DNA from: Acidimicrobiaceae bacterium
GTDB lineage: Bacteria; Actinomycetota; Acidimicrobiia; Acidimicrobiales; Bog-793
Reading direction: 5' to 3'
Length of the DNA stretch: 14,503 bases
Assembly (NCBI GenBank): GCA_025463965.1
Contig: JAODBN010000378.1
Coordinates: 1 to 14,503, forward strand
Positions 1-7,328 of the stretch are shown here, piece after piece. Under the pieces are notes generated by a model. The model ran no database searches and was not told the DNA's origin. It saw only the letters and a list, made by a program, of their open reading frames with translations. Made by a program: the position numbers and the translations under genes. Within the stretch, counting starts at the first letter, position 1, and each line of letters opens with the position of its first letter.

Positions 1-1
1 C

Positions 2-706
2 TTCCAGCGACCGACCACCGGGCACGAGCGCGTGGATCTCACCATCGTGCCGATCTCCGGTTATGCCGACGCGCTGATGTGCACGCGGGGCATCCTTCGC
101 TCCAGCATCCCCTCTAGCTATCCGAACGGCGTGGTGATGCGGGCGAGCGGAGGCCCGAGCGTGCTGAAGGAGCTCTCCGACGAACGCGTCGCCCTCGACA
201 TGGGCGACGCGGCCCGAATGAACGTCGACGCCGTGGCGGTGCAGGTCTTCGTCGGCGGAGAGCACGAGACGCGCTCGATCGAGAACATGACCCAGCTCGT
301 CGACGCCGGCTACCGCTACGGGATCCCGGTGCTCGGGGTCACCGCGGTCGGAAAGGAGCTGACCCGTGACGCTCGCTACCTCGGTCTCGCCACCCGCATG
401 ATCGCCGAGCTCGGAGCCCAGGTGGTGAAGACCTACTACTGCGAGGAGGGCTTCGAGGACGTCACGGCGGGCTGTCCGGTGCCCGTCGTGATGGCCGGCG
501 GCAAGAAGCTGCCGGAGCTCGACGCGCTGACGATGGCCTACCGTGCGGTCGCCGAAGGGGCGGCCGGGGTGGACATGGGCCGCAACATCTTCCAGAGTGC
601 TGCGCCCGCCGCCATGATCCAGGCGGTCCGAAAGGTCGTGCACGAAGGCGTGCCCCCGAAAGAAGCCCACGCCTTCTACCTGGAGCTCGCCAACAAGCCG
701 GCCTGA
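2..706 (+). CDS. LsrF-like aldolase/thiolase (DeoC/LacD-type TIM barrel), 5' end cut off
   Basis: The gene enters from the left edge: in-frame codons before the first GTG (position 32) read FQRPTTGHERVDL, which matches E. coli LsrF around residues 61-72, so about 60 residues are missing. The rest aligns with LsrF almost throughout: LMCTRGILRS, the RASG strand, AGCPVPVVMAGGKK and GVDMGRNIFQS. The lysine in VVKTYY (codon 428-430) corresponds to LsrF Lys203, the catalytic residue. LsrF transfers an acetyl group from 3-hydroxy-5-phosphonooxypentane-2,4-dione to CoA, giving DHAP and acetyl-CoA. Relatives are class I aldolases for other phosphorylated sugars, so the true substrate is open. It is the first visible gene of a four-gene operon, 6 bp before the epimerase. 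Family assignment is firm; the exact reaction is inferred. Confidence 0.9.
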   Translation, partial: FQRPTTGHERVDLTIVPISGYADALMCTRGILRSSIPSSYPNGVVMRASGGPSVLKELSDERVALDMGDAARMNVDAVAVQVFVGGEHETRSIENMTQLVDAGYRYGIPVLGVTAVGKELTRDARYLGLATRMIAELGAQVVKTYYCEEGFEDVTAGCPVPVVMAGGKKLPELDALTMAYRAVAEGAAGVDMGRNIFQSAAPAAMIQAVRKVVHEGVPPKEAHAFYLELANKPA

Positions 707-712
707 GCGACC

Positions 713-1405
713 ATGCGCACGAGCGTCCAAGAGCTCGCCCGGAGCGGCCCGCACCTGAGCGTCGGGGTCCACGCCGCCGACCTGCTCCGCCTCGGCGAAG
801 AGCTGGACTGCGTCGCGTCGGCGGGAGCCCGCATCTTGCACCTCGACATCATGGACGGGGTGTTCTGCCCCCAGTTGACGTTCGGTCCCGCCCTCGTCGC
901 AGCGGTTCCCGATGAGTTCGTGAAGGACGTCCACCTCATGATCGACGAGCCGCTCGCGAAGCTCGAGGCCTTCGTGGAGGCCGGGGCCTCGATGCTCACG
1001 TTCCACGTCGAGTCCACCGCTCATCCGCACCGCGCGCTCGGTGCCCTCGCCGGCAGCGGGGTGCTTCGCGGCGTGGCGCTCAACCCGGGGACCCCGGTCG
1101 GCGCGATCGGCCCCCTCCTCGACGAGCTCGAGCTCGTCGTCCTGCTGGCGATCGACCCAGGGTGGGGCGGCCAGCGGTTCCTCCCCTCGATGCCCGAGCG
1201 CGTCGAGGAGGCCCGGAGGCTCATGGCCGGGCGTGAGATTCTGCTCGGCATCGACGGAGCCGTGACTCAAGCGAACATCGGTGAGGTCGCGGCCCTCGGA
1301 GCTGACCTCATCGTGAGCGGAAGCGCCGCGTTCGCCGGGGGCGACCCGGCAGCGAGCACCCGGAACCTGATCCGCACCGCGCGGGCGACCAAGGAGGCCG
1401 TATGA
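713..1405 (+). CDS. Ribulose-phosphate 3-epimerase family protein (LsrE/AlsE-like)
   Basis: This 230-residue TIM-barrel epimerase would move the C3 hydroxyl of a phosphorylated ketose. The family's metal and acid/base residues are present: His43 and Asp45 in LHLDIMDG, His74 in DVHLM, and Asp181 in GIDGAV. The methionines lining the active site (Met47, Met76) and a phosphate-binding IVSGSAAF end are also there. The loop usually written VNPGFGGQ is AIDPGWGGQ, and DGG is DGA, which fits a specialised paralogue (like LsrE or allulose-6-phosphate epimerase) better than the pentose-phosphate housekeeping enzyme. No clear ribosome binding site precedes the ATG, which lies 6 bp after the LsrF-like stop, so translation is probably coupled. 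Its stop overlaps the next start in ATGA. Sugar substrate unknown. Confidence 0.88.
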   Translation: MRTSVQELARSGPHLSVGVHAADLLRLGEELDCVASAGARILHLDIMDGVFCPQLTFGPALVAAVPDEFVKDVHLMIDEPLAKLEAFVEAGASMLTFHVESTAHPHRALGALAGSGVLRGVALNPGTPVGAIGPLLDELELVVLLAIDPGWGGQRFLPSMPERVEEARRLMAGREILLGIDGAVTQANIGEVAALGADLIVSGSAAFAGGDPAASTRNLIRTARATKEAV

Positions 1406-2166
1406 GCCGATTCGAGGGCAAGGTGGCACTGGTAACCGGGGCCGCGACGGGCATCGGCCAGGCCACAGCCGTACGCCTGGCGAGCGAGGGGGCGCTCGTC
1501 GCCGTCAACCACCTCGCCGACGTCGACCCGGGCGCGACGCTGAAGGCCGTCGACGATGCCGGCGGCGAGGCGTTCGCGATTGCCGCCGACATGCGCGACC
1601 CCACCCAGGTGCTGGCCATGGTGAAGGAGGTGGCACGCCGCGGCGGTCGCCTCGACCACCTGGTCTCGAACGCGGCCATCAACCCCTTCATGCCCTGGAA
1701 CGAGACGTCCTTTGAGGACTGGGACTTGCTTTGCGAAACGAACCTGCGCGGCACCTGGGTTGTCTGCACCGAGTCGGCCAAGCAGATGATCGCCGAGGCC
1801 CACGGCGGCTCCATCGTCTGTGTGAGCTCCATCTCGGCACATGTCGGGGCGCCCTACCAGACCGCGTACTGCGCCACCAAAGGTGGAATCTCGATGATGG
1901 CCAAGGCCCTCGGCTCGGTGCTCGGCACCCATGGCATCCGGGTCAACTGCGTAGAGCCGGGCGCCATCCTCACGCCGATGAGCGAGCCGATGCTGGATGA
2001 GCCGGAAACCCTCAAGTACTACGAGGACCGGGTGGCGCTGCATCGCCTCGGCCGGCCCGAGGAGATGGCGAGCGTGATCGCGTTCTTGCTGAGCGACGAT
2101 GCCAGCTACGTCACCTCCGCCGCCTTGCTCGCCGACGCGGGCTTCATCGTCAACGCCGAGCTGTAG
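1402..2166 (+). CDS. Short-chain dehydrogenase/reductase (SDR), NAD(P)-dependent
   Basis: A 254-residue classical SDR. The nucleotide-binding motif TGAATGIG is at residues 12-19, the NAA strand end at 90-92, the structural Asn at 114, and the catalytic set is Ser143, Tyr156 and Lys160 with the usual spacing. After the second strand the sequence is VNHLAD, with no clear acidic or basic residue to decide between NAD and NADP. The family oxidises sugars, polyols or hydroxy acids; in this operon it most likely interconverts a hydroxyl and a ketone on the sugar-like substrate used by its neighbours. It starts in a 4-bp ATGA overlap with the epimerase gene and has a strong AAGGAGG site at 1391-1397. 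The next gene begins 9 bp after its stop. Confidence 0.92.
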   Translation: MSRFEGKVALVTGAATGIGQATAVRLASEGALVAVNHLADVDPGATLKAVDDAGGEAFAIAADMRDPTQVLAMVKEVARRGGRLDHLVSNAAINPFMPWNETSFEDWDLLCETNLRGTWVVCTESAKQMIAEAHGGSIVCVSSISAHVGAPYQTAYCATKGGISMMAKALGSVLGTHGIRVNCVEPGAILTPMSEPMLDEPETLKYYEDRVALHRLGRPEEMASVIAFLLSDDASYVTSAALLADAGFIVNAEL

Positions 2167-2175
2167 GAGAACCCG

Positions 2176-3351
2176 ATGGCCGCTCAGATGCCCGGACCCA
2201 ACCCGGTCGTCCGCTACGAGGACGAGATGCGCCGGCTCTACGGCGGAGCGATTGGGCGCCCCGTCGAGTCGCTCGTGACCCCGGCCCTGGTGCTCGACCT
2301 GCCGGCGGCGAAGCGGAACATCGCCGCCATGGCCGCCGCGCTCGAGACCAAGCCGGCCGAGATCCGCCCGCACATCAAGGTGCACAAGAGCCCGCAGCTG
2401 TCCGCCTTGCAGGTGGAGGCGGGGGCGATCGGCCTGTCGGTGGCGACGGTGTGGGAGGCGATCGCACTCGCGTGGTGGGGCCTCGACGATCTCTTCGTCG
2501 TGAACACCGTCTCGCACGCCGACAAGGTCCGCGCCCTCGTCGAGCTGGCCCGCGACAAGCGCATCTTTGTCGCCGTGGACGAGCTCGCCAACGCCGAGTC
2601 GCTCTCGGCGGCCGCTGGTGCGGCAGGCTCCGAGCTTGGCGTGCTCATCGAGGTGGACACGGGGATGGACCGTGCGGGTGTCGACACCGTCAAAGAGGCC
2701 ATCTCCCTCGCCGAGTCGATCCAGCGTCTCGCCGGCCTCCGCCTCGAGGGCATCACGGGCTACGAAGGCCACTGCTCTCTCGAGCCGGACGAGGACCGCC
2801 GCCGAGCGAAGCACCGTGACGCCATGGACAAGTTCTTGGAGGTCGCCGACAGCCTGGAGAACGGCGGGATCCCGTGCCCGATCCGCTCGGCCGGAGGAAC
2901 CGCCACCTGGGACCTCACGGCGTCGCGTCCCGGCATCACCGAAATCCAAGCCGGCAGCTATGTCGTGATGGACACCTTCCACGGCGCCATGGTGCGTGAC
3001 TTCGAGAACGCCCTGACCGTCGCGACGACGGTGATCAGCCGGGCGCACGACCGCCTCATCGTCGACGCCGGGAACAAGTCCGTCGGCATCGGCGGGGGCC
3101 CGAGGCTGATGGCCCCTGACATTGCAGCGCTTCGCTTCGACGAGGAACACGGGATCTTCGTCGCGCCGGACTCGCTCGAGGTCGCCGTCGGTACGGCGCT
3201 GCGGCTGATCCCGGGGTATGCCCCCGCGACCGTCAATCTCTACGACTTCTACTACGTCGCAGACGACGGGGTCGTGGTGGACATCTGGCCGGTCTTCCCC
3301 CGCGGCCCGGGACACCACGGGTTGCTCACGGCCAGCGGACGGGCTCAGTGA
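2176..3351 (+). CDS. D-threonine aldolase / DSD1-family PLP enzyme lacking the usual metal ligands
   Basis: This 391-residue protein has an alanine-racemase-type N-terminal barrel followed by the D-serine-dehydratase-like C-terminal domain. The PLP lysine is Lys68 in RPHIKVHKS; IEVDTGMDRAG, the RSAGGTATW segment and QAGSY follow in family order. Family members cleave D-threonine-type beta-hydroxy amino acids or dehydrate D-serine, using a metal held by a His and an Asp or Cys in the motif PGHCDPTVN (or PNHxCxTVN). Here the same place reads PGYAPATVNLYD (residues 346-357), so the ligands are Tyr348 and Pro350 and metal cannot bind in the usual way. The chemistry may therefore differ, for example racemisation or metal-free aldol cleavage. 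GGAGA at 2166-2170 is the ribosome binding site. It ends the first operon; a promoter and operator follow within 15 bp. Confidence 0.88.
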   Translation: MAAQMPGPNPVVRYEDEMRRLYGGAIGRPVESLVTPALVLDLPAAKRNIAAMAAALETKPAEIRPHIKVHKSPQLSALQVEAGAIGLSVATVWEAIALAWWGLDDLFVVNTVSHADKVRALVELARDKRIFVAVDELANAESLSAAAGAAGSELGVLIEVDTGMDRAGVDTVKEAISLAESIQRLAGLRLEGITGYEGHCSLEPDEDRRRAKHRDAMDKFLEVADSLENGGIPCPIRSAGGTATWDLTASRPGITEIQAGSYVVMDTFHGAMVRDFENALTVATTVISRAHDRLIVDAGNKSVGIGGGPRLMAPDIAALRFDEEHGIFVAPDSLEVAVGTALRLIPGYAPATVNLYDFYYVADDGVVVDIWPVFPRGPGHHGLLTASGRAQ

Positions 3352-3362
3352 CCAGGAAATCC

Positions 3363-3391
3363 TTGACGTCAAAGTGACGCACGATTACCTT
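3363..3391 (+). promoter_or_regulatory. Sigma70-like promoter for the permease operon
   Basis: TTGACG (3363-3368) and TACCTT (3386-3391) are separated by 17 bp, which fits a housekeeping promoter. Transcription would start near 3398 and leave a leader of about 190 nt before the permease ATG. The -35 box is part of a perfect 10-bp palindrome, TTGACGTCAA (3363-3372), which might bind a protein. The -10 box overlaps the inverted repeat that starts at 3387. Confidence 0.55.
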
Positions 3392-3415
3392 GTCGTCATC
3401 CTGTTACGACAAGGT
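3387..3415. promoter_or_regulatory. Perfect inverted repeat over the -10/+1 region, likely repressor operator
   Basis: ACCTTGTCGT (3387-3396) and ACGACAAGGT (3406-3415) form a perfect 10-bp inverted repeat with a 9-nt centre. It covers the -10 box and the predicted start of transcription, the classic place for a repressor. The GntR/UTRA protein encoded at 7329-8189 is the obvious candidate ligand-responsive binder. A smaller palindrome with the same core (TGTCG, G, CGACA) lies at 3549-3559. The alternative is a weak terminator hairpin for the upstream operon: TTT follows, but the stem is only half GC and there is no real T-tract. Confidence 0.5.
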
Positions 3416-3531
3416 TTGGTCATCAAGGGGCGCTTGCGGCGCTTCTGACGTTGTACGTGCATCATCTGGCGACACGGCAAGCCCAGGTTCGGCGAGGCAC
3501 TCGAGGCTGTTCGTCGCGCGTGACGGCGGAT

Positions 3532-3586
3532 CACCCCCAAGTGTCGATTGTCGGCGACATCCGAAACGCGACTTTGGGGGGACACG
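3532..3586 (+). promoter_or_regulatory. Leader hairpin that could hide the permease ribosome binding site
   Basis: The only purine-rich site before the permease ATG is GGGGGGA at 3576-3582. CCCCCAA (3534-3540) is complementary to TTGGGGG (3574-3580), giving seven Watson-Crick pairs; two more pairs form if T3573 bulges. A short TGTCG/CGACA hairpin (3542-3546 with 3555-3559) fits inside the loop. In this fold the ribosome binding site is paired, so the permease could be controlled at translation. This is read from the sequence only, with no energy calculation. Confidence 0.4.
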
Positions 3587-5095
3587 ATGGACACGGCCGC
3601 AACAATTCCCGAGACGAGCGAAGTCCGGAACGCGTCGCCGCCTGACGGGCTGAAACGGAACTCCATCGGCCTGACCGGCGTGCTCATGCAGTCGATCACC
3701 GGCATCGCGCCCGCGATCGCCGCACTGTTCTTCACCCAGTTCGTCGTCTCGCTGGCCGGACTGGCCGCCCCCCTCGCCTATCTCATCGGCGTGGCGGTGG
3801 TGCTGATGCTCGGCGTCACCTTGTCGCAGCTGGCGAGGATCCTGCCGTCCTCTGGTGGCTACTACACCTACGTGAGCCGCGGAATCCATCCGCGGATCGG
3901 CTTTCTCACCGCCTGGATGTACGTGCTCTACGCCCCGCTCGCCGGCGGCGTCATCTACGCGTTCTTCGGCTACACCCTCAACACGGTCCTGCGGACCTAC
4001 TACCACTACGACCTTCCCTGGCTCTGGTGGGTATCGGTCCTCGTCGGCGCGCCGATGATCGCCTACATCCAGCACCGCGGGATCTCGATCTCCGCCCGTT
4101 TCATGCTGATCCTCGGCGCTGCCGAGATGGTCCTCGTGCTGGCACTCGGGATCTGGGGCTTCGCCCGCCCCGGCCCCGGCGGCTTCTCGCTCGACGTGTT
4201 CAATTTCAGCAAGCGGGCGAGCGGCGAGGGATTCGCGCTCGCGGTGGTCTTCTCGGTCCAGGGCCTCACCGGATGGGAGGGCGCGGCTCCCCTTGCGGAA
4301 GAGACGAGCAACCCGAGAAAGAACGTTCCACGGGCACTCACCGTCTCGATCATCCTCATGGGCATCTTCCTCGTGGTCATGTACTGGGGCCAGATGGTCG
4401 GCTACGGGGTGAACAACCTGAAGGGACTCGACACCTCCTCGGTACTCCCCGGTCTCGCCCTCGCCCGCAAGTTCTGGGGTTGGGGCTACGTGCTCATCCT
4501 GATCGCCTTTTTCAACAGCACGCTCGCAGTGTGCTTGTCGACCGCCAACGTCGGGACCCGCATGTGGTATCGCATGGCCCAGACCGGTGCGCTGCCTCGG
4601 GCCTTCGCCCAGGTGCACCCCCGCTTCAAGACCCCGACGCTCGCCATCCTCGTACAGCTCGGCCTGTCGCTCGCCACCGGTATCGGCGTCGGGGCGTGGG
4701 TCGGTGCGAGCGCGGCCTACTTCCTCATCGACGGTCTCGTCCTCGTGCTCGCCGTGCTGTTCGTCTACGTGATGGGGAATCTCGCCTGCTTCCTCCTGTA
4801 CTGGCGGACCCGCCGGCAGGAGTTCAACGTCTTGTGGCACCTCATCTTTCCGGTCATCTCGAGCGCCGCGCTCGTCTATGCGGTCGTCAAGTCGTTCCAG
4901 CCCTTCCCGGCGAGCCCGGACAACTGGTCGCCGGTCATCGACGGTATCTGGCTCGCGATCGGGGTCGTCGTGCTGCTGGCAATGCGTGCGGGACGGCGCG
5001 AGCAGTGGCTGACGGTGGCGGGCAAGGCCCTCGGCGAAGAGGACTCCGGAGAGGCGGCTCGCTACCTCGAGCCTGAGACCGTGGAGGGCAGCTGA
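3587..5095 (+). CDS. APC-family permease (amino acid/amine transporter)
   Basis: A 502-residue integral membrane protein with about 12 hydrophobic segments and a hydrophilic N-terminal tail of roughly 23 residues. The first segment carries the glycine-rich, unwound-helix signature (GLTGVLMQSITGIAPA, residues 28-43). The APC motif GWEGAAPLAEETSNPRKNVPRA (229-250, shown here whole only by its ends GWEG and NPRKNVPRA) lies before the next helix. APC carriers take up amino acids, amines or related compounds using an ion gradient. The substrate cannot be read from sequence, but its place in a sugar-enzyme locus suggests an amino-sugar, amino acid conjugate or amide. ATG 3587 was chosen over TTG 3548 because GGGGGGA sits 4-5 nt before it. 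The cyclase gene starts 2 bp after the stop. Confidence 0.88.
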   Translation: MDTAATIPETSEVRNASPPDGLKRNSIGLTGVLMQSITGIAPAIAALFFTQFVVSLAGLAAPLAYLIGVAVVLMLGVTLSQLARILPSSGGYYTYVSRGIHPRIGFLTAWMYVLYAPLAGGVIYAFFGYTLNTVLRTYYHYDLPWLWWVSVLVGAPMIAYIQHRGISISARFMLILGAAEMVLVLALGIWGFARPGPGGFSLDVFNFSKRASGEGFALAVVFSVQGLTGWEGAAPLAEETSNPRKNVPRALTVSIILMGIFLVVMYWGQMVGYGVNNLKGLDTSSVLPGLALARKFWGWGYVLILIAFFNSTLAVCLSTANVGTRMWYRMAQTGALPRAFAQVHPRFKTPTLAILVQLGLSLATGIGVGAWVGASAAYFLIDGLVLVLAVLFVYVMGNLACFLLYWRTRRQEFNVLWHLIFPVISSAALVYAVVKSFQPFPASPDNWSPVIDGIWLAIGVVVLLAMRAGRREQWLTVAGKALGEEDSGEAARYLEPETVEGS

Positions 5096-5097
5096 GC

Positions 5098-6087
5098 GTG
5101 CCGTCGGGCAGTACTGCAGGGGACGCCGAGAGCGCCATGCTCGAGGCGTCCCCTGCCGCCCTATACACGCGAGAGCAGTTCGACTCGCTGTTCGAGTCCG
5201 TGAAGAATTGGGGCACCTGGGGAGACGACGACGTCTTCGGGACGCTCAACTACATCGGGCCCGACCAGATCCGGCGCGCCGCGGGGCTTGTGCGCTCGGG
5301 GCGCTCTGTCTCGCTCTCATTGCCGGTGAACAAGGTTGCCGGGCCGGACAACCCGAACCCGGCGCTGCACTACATGGCGACCGGCTACGACACGGACGCC
5401 GGGTCCTCACAGGTCCAGTTCGCCACCGATTTCATCGGCATGCAGTTCCACGGCGATTGCCACTCCCACATCGACGCGCTCTGCCACATCGCCTACCGGG
5501 GCCAGCTCTACAACGGCCGCCCGGCGAGCGCCGTGACCACCTCGGGAGCGAGCGCGCTGGACATCGCGAACTACGCGAACGGCATCGTCGGGCGAGGAGT
5601 CCTTCTCGACATCCCGCGTCTGCGAGGCGTTCCTTGGCTTGAGCCGGGCACAGCGGTCACGAGGGTTGAGCTCGAGGCCGCCGAGAAGGAACAGCGCGTG
5701 CGCCTCGAGGAGGGCGACCTGTTCATCTTCCGCACCGGCCATCACGCCCGGCGCTTGGCGCTCGGCCCGTGGGACAACGGCTACGAAGGCGAGGGCAAGG
5801 CCGGCCTGCATGTCGACGCCATTCCCTTGCTCCACGAGCGCCGGGTGGCCGGCTTTCTCCCCGACGGCGACGGGGAGGCCGTGCCGAGCTCGGTCGAGGG
5901 CGTTCCCTATCCCATCCATCCGTTGCAGATCACCGCCATGGGGATGATGGCGAGCGACAGCCTCAACCTCGAGGACCTCGCCGCGCTCTGCGCCGAGGAG
6001 CAGCGCTGGGAGGTGCTCGTCGTCGCCGCTCCGTTGCGCATCCCGGGCGCGACCGGCTCCCCGTTCAACCCGATCGCTATCTTGTGA
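5098..6087 (+). CDS. Cyclase-family metal-dependent hydrolase (kynurenine-formamidase-like)
   Basis: A 329-residue member of the cyclase family (Pfam Cyclase), which includes KynB-type formamidases, isatin hydrolases and polyketide-related enzymes. They hydrolyse amides, lactams or lactones with a divalent metal. The metal motif HxDxxxH is His124-Asp126-His130 in HGDCHSHIDALCH, and a second conserved stretch is FRTGHHARR. The usual HGTH is replaced by HSH. GTG 5098 is supported by GGAGGG at 5083-5088 inside the permease gene end; ATG 5137 is an alternative start. No signal peptide is seen, so it is cytoplasmic. Between an amino-acid-type permease and a sugar-mutarotase-like protein, a role in opening an amide or lactone of the imported compound is a reasonable guess. 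It ends 1 bp before the DUF4432 gene. Confidence 0.85.
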   Translation: MPSGSTAGDAESAMLEASPAALYTREQFDSLFESVKNWGTWGDDDVFGTLNYIGPDQIRRAAGLVRSGRSVSLSLPVNKVAGPDNPNPALHYMATGYDTDAGSSQVQFATDFIGMQFHGDCHSHIDALCHIAYRGQLYNGRPASAVTTSGASALDIANYANGIVGRGVLLDIPRLRGVPWLEPGTAVTRVELEAAEKEQRVRLEEGDLFIFRTGHHARRLALGPWDNGYEGEGKAGLHVDAIPLLHERRVAGFLPDGDGEAVPSSVEGVPYPIHPLQITAMGMMASDSLNLEDLAALCAEEQRWEVLVVAAPLRIPGATGSPFNPIAIL

Positions 6088-6088
6088 C

Positions 6089-7219
6089 ATGCCAGCGCCG
6101 GAATCACCACACGCCGGGAGCCGGGCGACGGGCGTGAGCCCGCCCTCGCGAAGCGAGCTGCTGCGACGAGTCGGTCGACTCGAGCAGGTCGGCGGGGTAC
6201 GTCTTGTCACGCTCGAGGACGGAATCGGCCGGGGAGTGCGCCTGCTCGAGTTCCGCACGGCCACCGGGCTCTCCTTCGACGTCGCGGTCGACCGGGCCTT
6301 TGACGTCGGCCGCTGCGAGTTCCGGGGGCGCTCGCTCACGTGGCTGTCGAGCACCGGCACGGTCGGCCCGTGGTACGCGGAGCCCATGGGACTTGGGTGG
6401 TTCCGGAGCTGGGGTGGCGGCATGCTGGTCACCTGCGGTCTCGATCACACCCTGCTCGGCGGCTTCGACTCCGCCGAGCAGTTCCACCAGGACGTGCAGA
6501 CCGAGGTCGAGTACGGCCTGCACGGACGGATCGGCATGCTCCCCGCGCAGCTCGTCGGCTACGGCGAGCGCTGGGATGGCGACGAGTGCACGTTGTGGGC
6601 GGAGGGCCTCGTGCGTCAGGCCGCGGTGTTCGGCGAGGCGATGGAGATCCGCCGGCGGATCGAGGTGAGCCTCTCGGGTACCGCCATGCGGATCTCCGAC
6701 GAGGTGTCGAACGTCGGCTACGACCCGGTCACCCACATGCTCCTCTACCACGTCAACGTCGGCTACCCGGTGCTCGACGAGGGATCGCGACTGCTGATAC
6801 CGGCGCCCCCCGGCACCCCTACCGGCGACGACTACCCACCCGGGGACTACCGGGTGATGTCCGCCCCTCGACGCGGGTGCAAGGAGGAGTGCTATGAGCA
6901 CGCGGTACGTCAAGAGCCGGACGGCACCGCTCCCGTCGCGCTCGTGAACGACGCCATCGAGCTCGGCGTCTACCAGCTCTACGACGCCCGAACGATGCCG
7001 TTCCACACGCTGTGGCGGATGCTCGGCGAGGGCACCTACGGGGTCGCCCTCGAGCCGACGACCAACCGGGACGCGGGGCGATTCGACGCCGAAGAGCGCG
7101 GTGAGCTCCAGTGGCTGCAGCCGGGCGAGTCCCGTCGTTACCGGCTCGAGATCGGCGTCCTCGACGGATCGGCCGAGATTGCCCGCTTTGAGGAGCGGGT
7201 GAGCGCGCTCGTGCCGTGA
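6089..7219 (+). CDS. DUF4432 aldose-1-epimerase-like protein
   Basis: A 376-residue protein of the DUF4432 group in the galactose-mutarotase superfamily (beta-sandwich sugar-binding fold). Recognisable family blocks are the VDRAFDVG strand, TWLSSTG, the YGLHGRIGMLPA segment with its conserved His, YHVNVGYPVLDEGSRLL, and the C-terminal LWRMLGEGTYGVALEPTT. Members are found with sugar catabolism genes and are thought to interconvert anomers or isomers, but few have been assayed. The first 30 or so residues are a poorly conserved, charged extension. There is no ribosome binding site; the ATG lies 1 bp after the cyclase stop (TGACATG), so translation is probably coupled. It strengthens the view that the locus handles a sugar-like substrate. 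Confidence 0.85.
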   Translation: MPAPESPHAGSRATGVSPPSRSELLRRVGRLEQVGGVRLVTLEDGIGRGVRLLEFRTATGLSFDVAVDRAFDVGRCEFRGRSLTWLSSTGTVGPWYAEPMGLGWFRSWGGGMLVTCGLDHTLLGGFDSAEQFHQDVQTEVEYGLHGRIGMLPAQLVGYGERWDGDECTLWAEGLVRQAAVFGEAMEIRRRIEVSLSGTAMRISDEVSNVGYDPVTHMLLYHVNVGYPVLDEGSRLLIPAPPGTPTGDDYPPGDYRVMSAPRRGCKEECYEHAVRQEPDGTAPVALVNDAIELGVYQLYDARTMPFHTLWRMLGEGTYGVALEPTTNRDAGRFDAEERGELQWLQPGESRRYRLEIGVLDGSAEIARFEERVSALVP

Positions 7220-7328
7220 GGGCGCCAGGCGCGAGCCGACTCGTGGCGCGACCATGACGAGGGCGCCCAGCCGACGGACTAGATTTGGCGGAACAGGCGC
7301 ATCAATGCTTCCAAGGAACGGGCTCGAG

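Noticed and set aside
1..1405. A true AI-2 (lsr) operon
   Set aside because: Only LsrF-like and LsrE-like proteins are seen. There is no LsrG, LsrK, LsrR or Lsr transporter in the window, and the regulator is GntR-type, so AI-2 as substrate is not supported.
1267..3372. 701-codon open frame on the minus strand
   Set aside because: It lies opposite the SDR and D-threonine-aldolase-like genes, with composition typical of antisense frames in GC-rich DNA and no recognisable domain.
3548..3586. TTG 3548 as the permease start
   Set aside because: It adds 13 residues with no ribosome binding site; ATG 3587 has GGGGGGA at the right distance.
3390..3653. Small + strand frames in the permease leader (also 3451-3645)
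   Set aside because: No ribosome binding site or recognisable product, and they run into the permease gene in another frame.
3818..3826. ACCTTGTCG, a 9-of-10 match to the operator half-site inside the permease gene
   Set aside because: It is a single half-site encoding V-T-L-S of a membrane helix; no partner arm nearby. Probably chance, though an auxiliary site cannot be excluded.
3404..4840. 478-codon open frame on the minus strand
   Set aside because: Antisense shadow of the permease; charged, repetitive product, no family resemblance.
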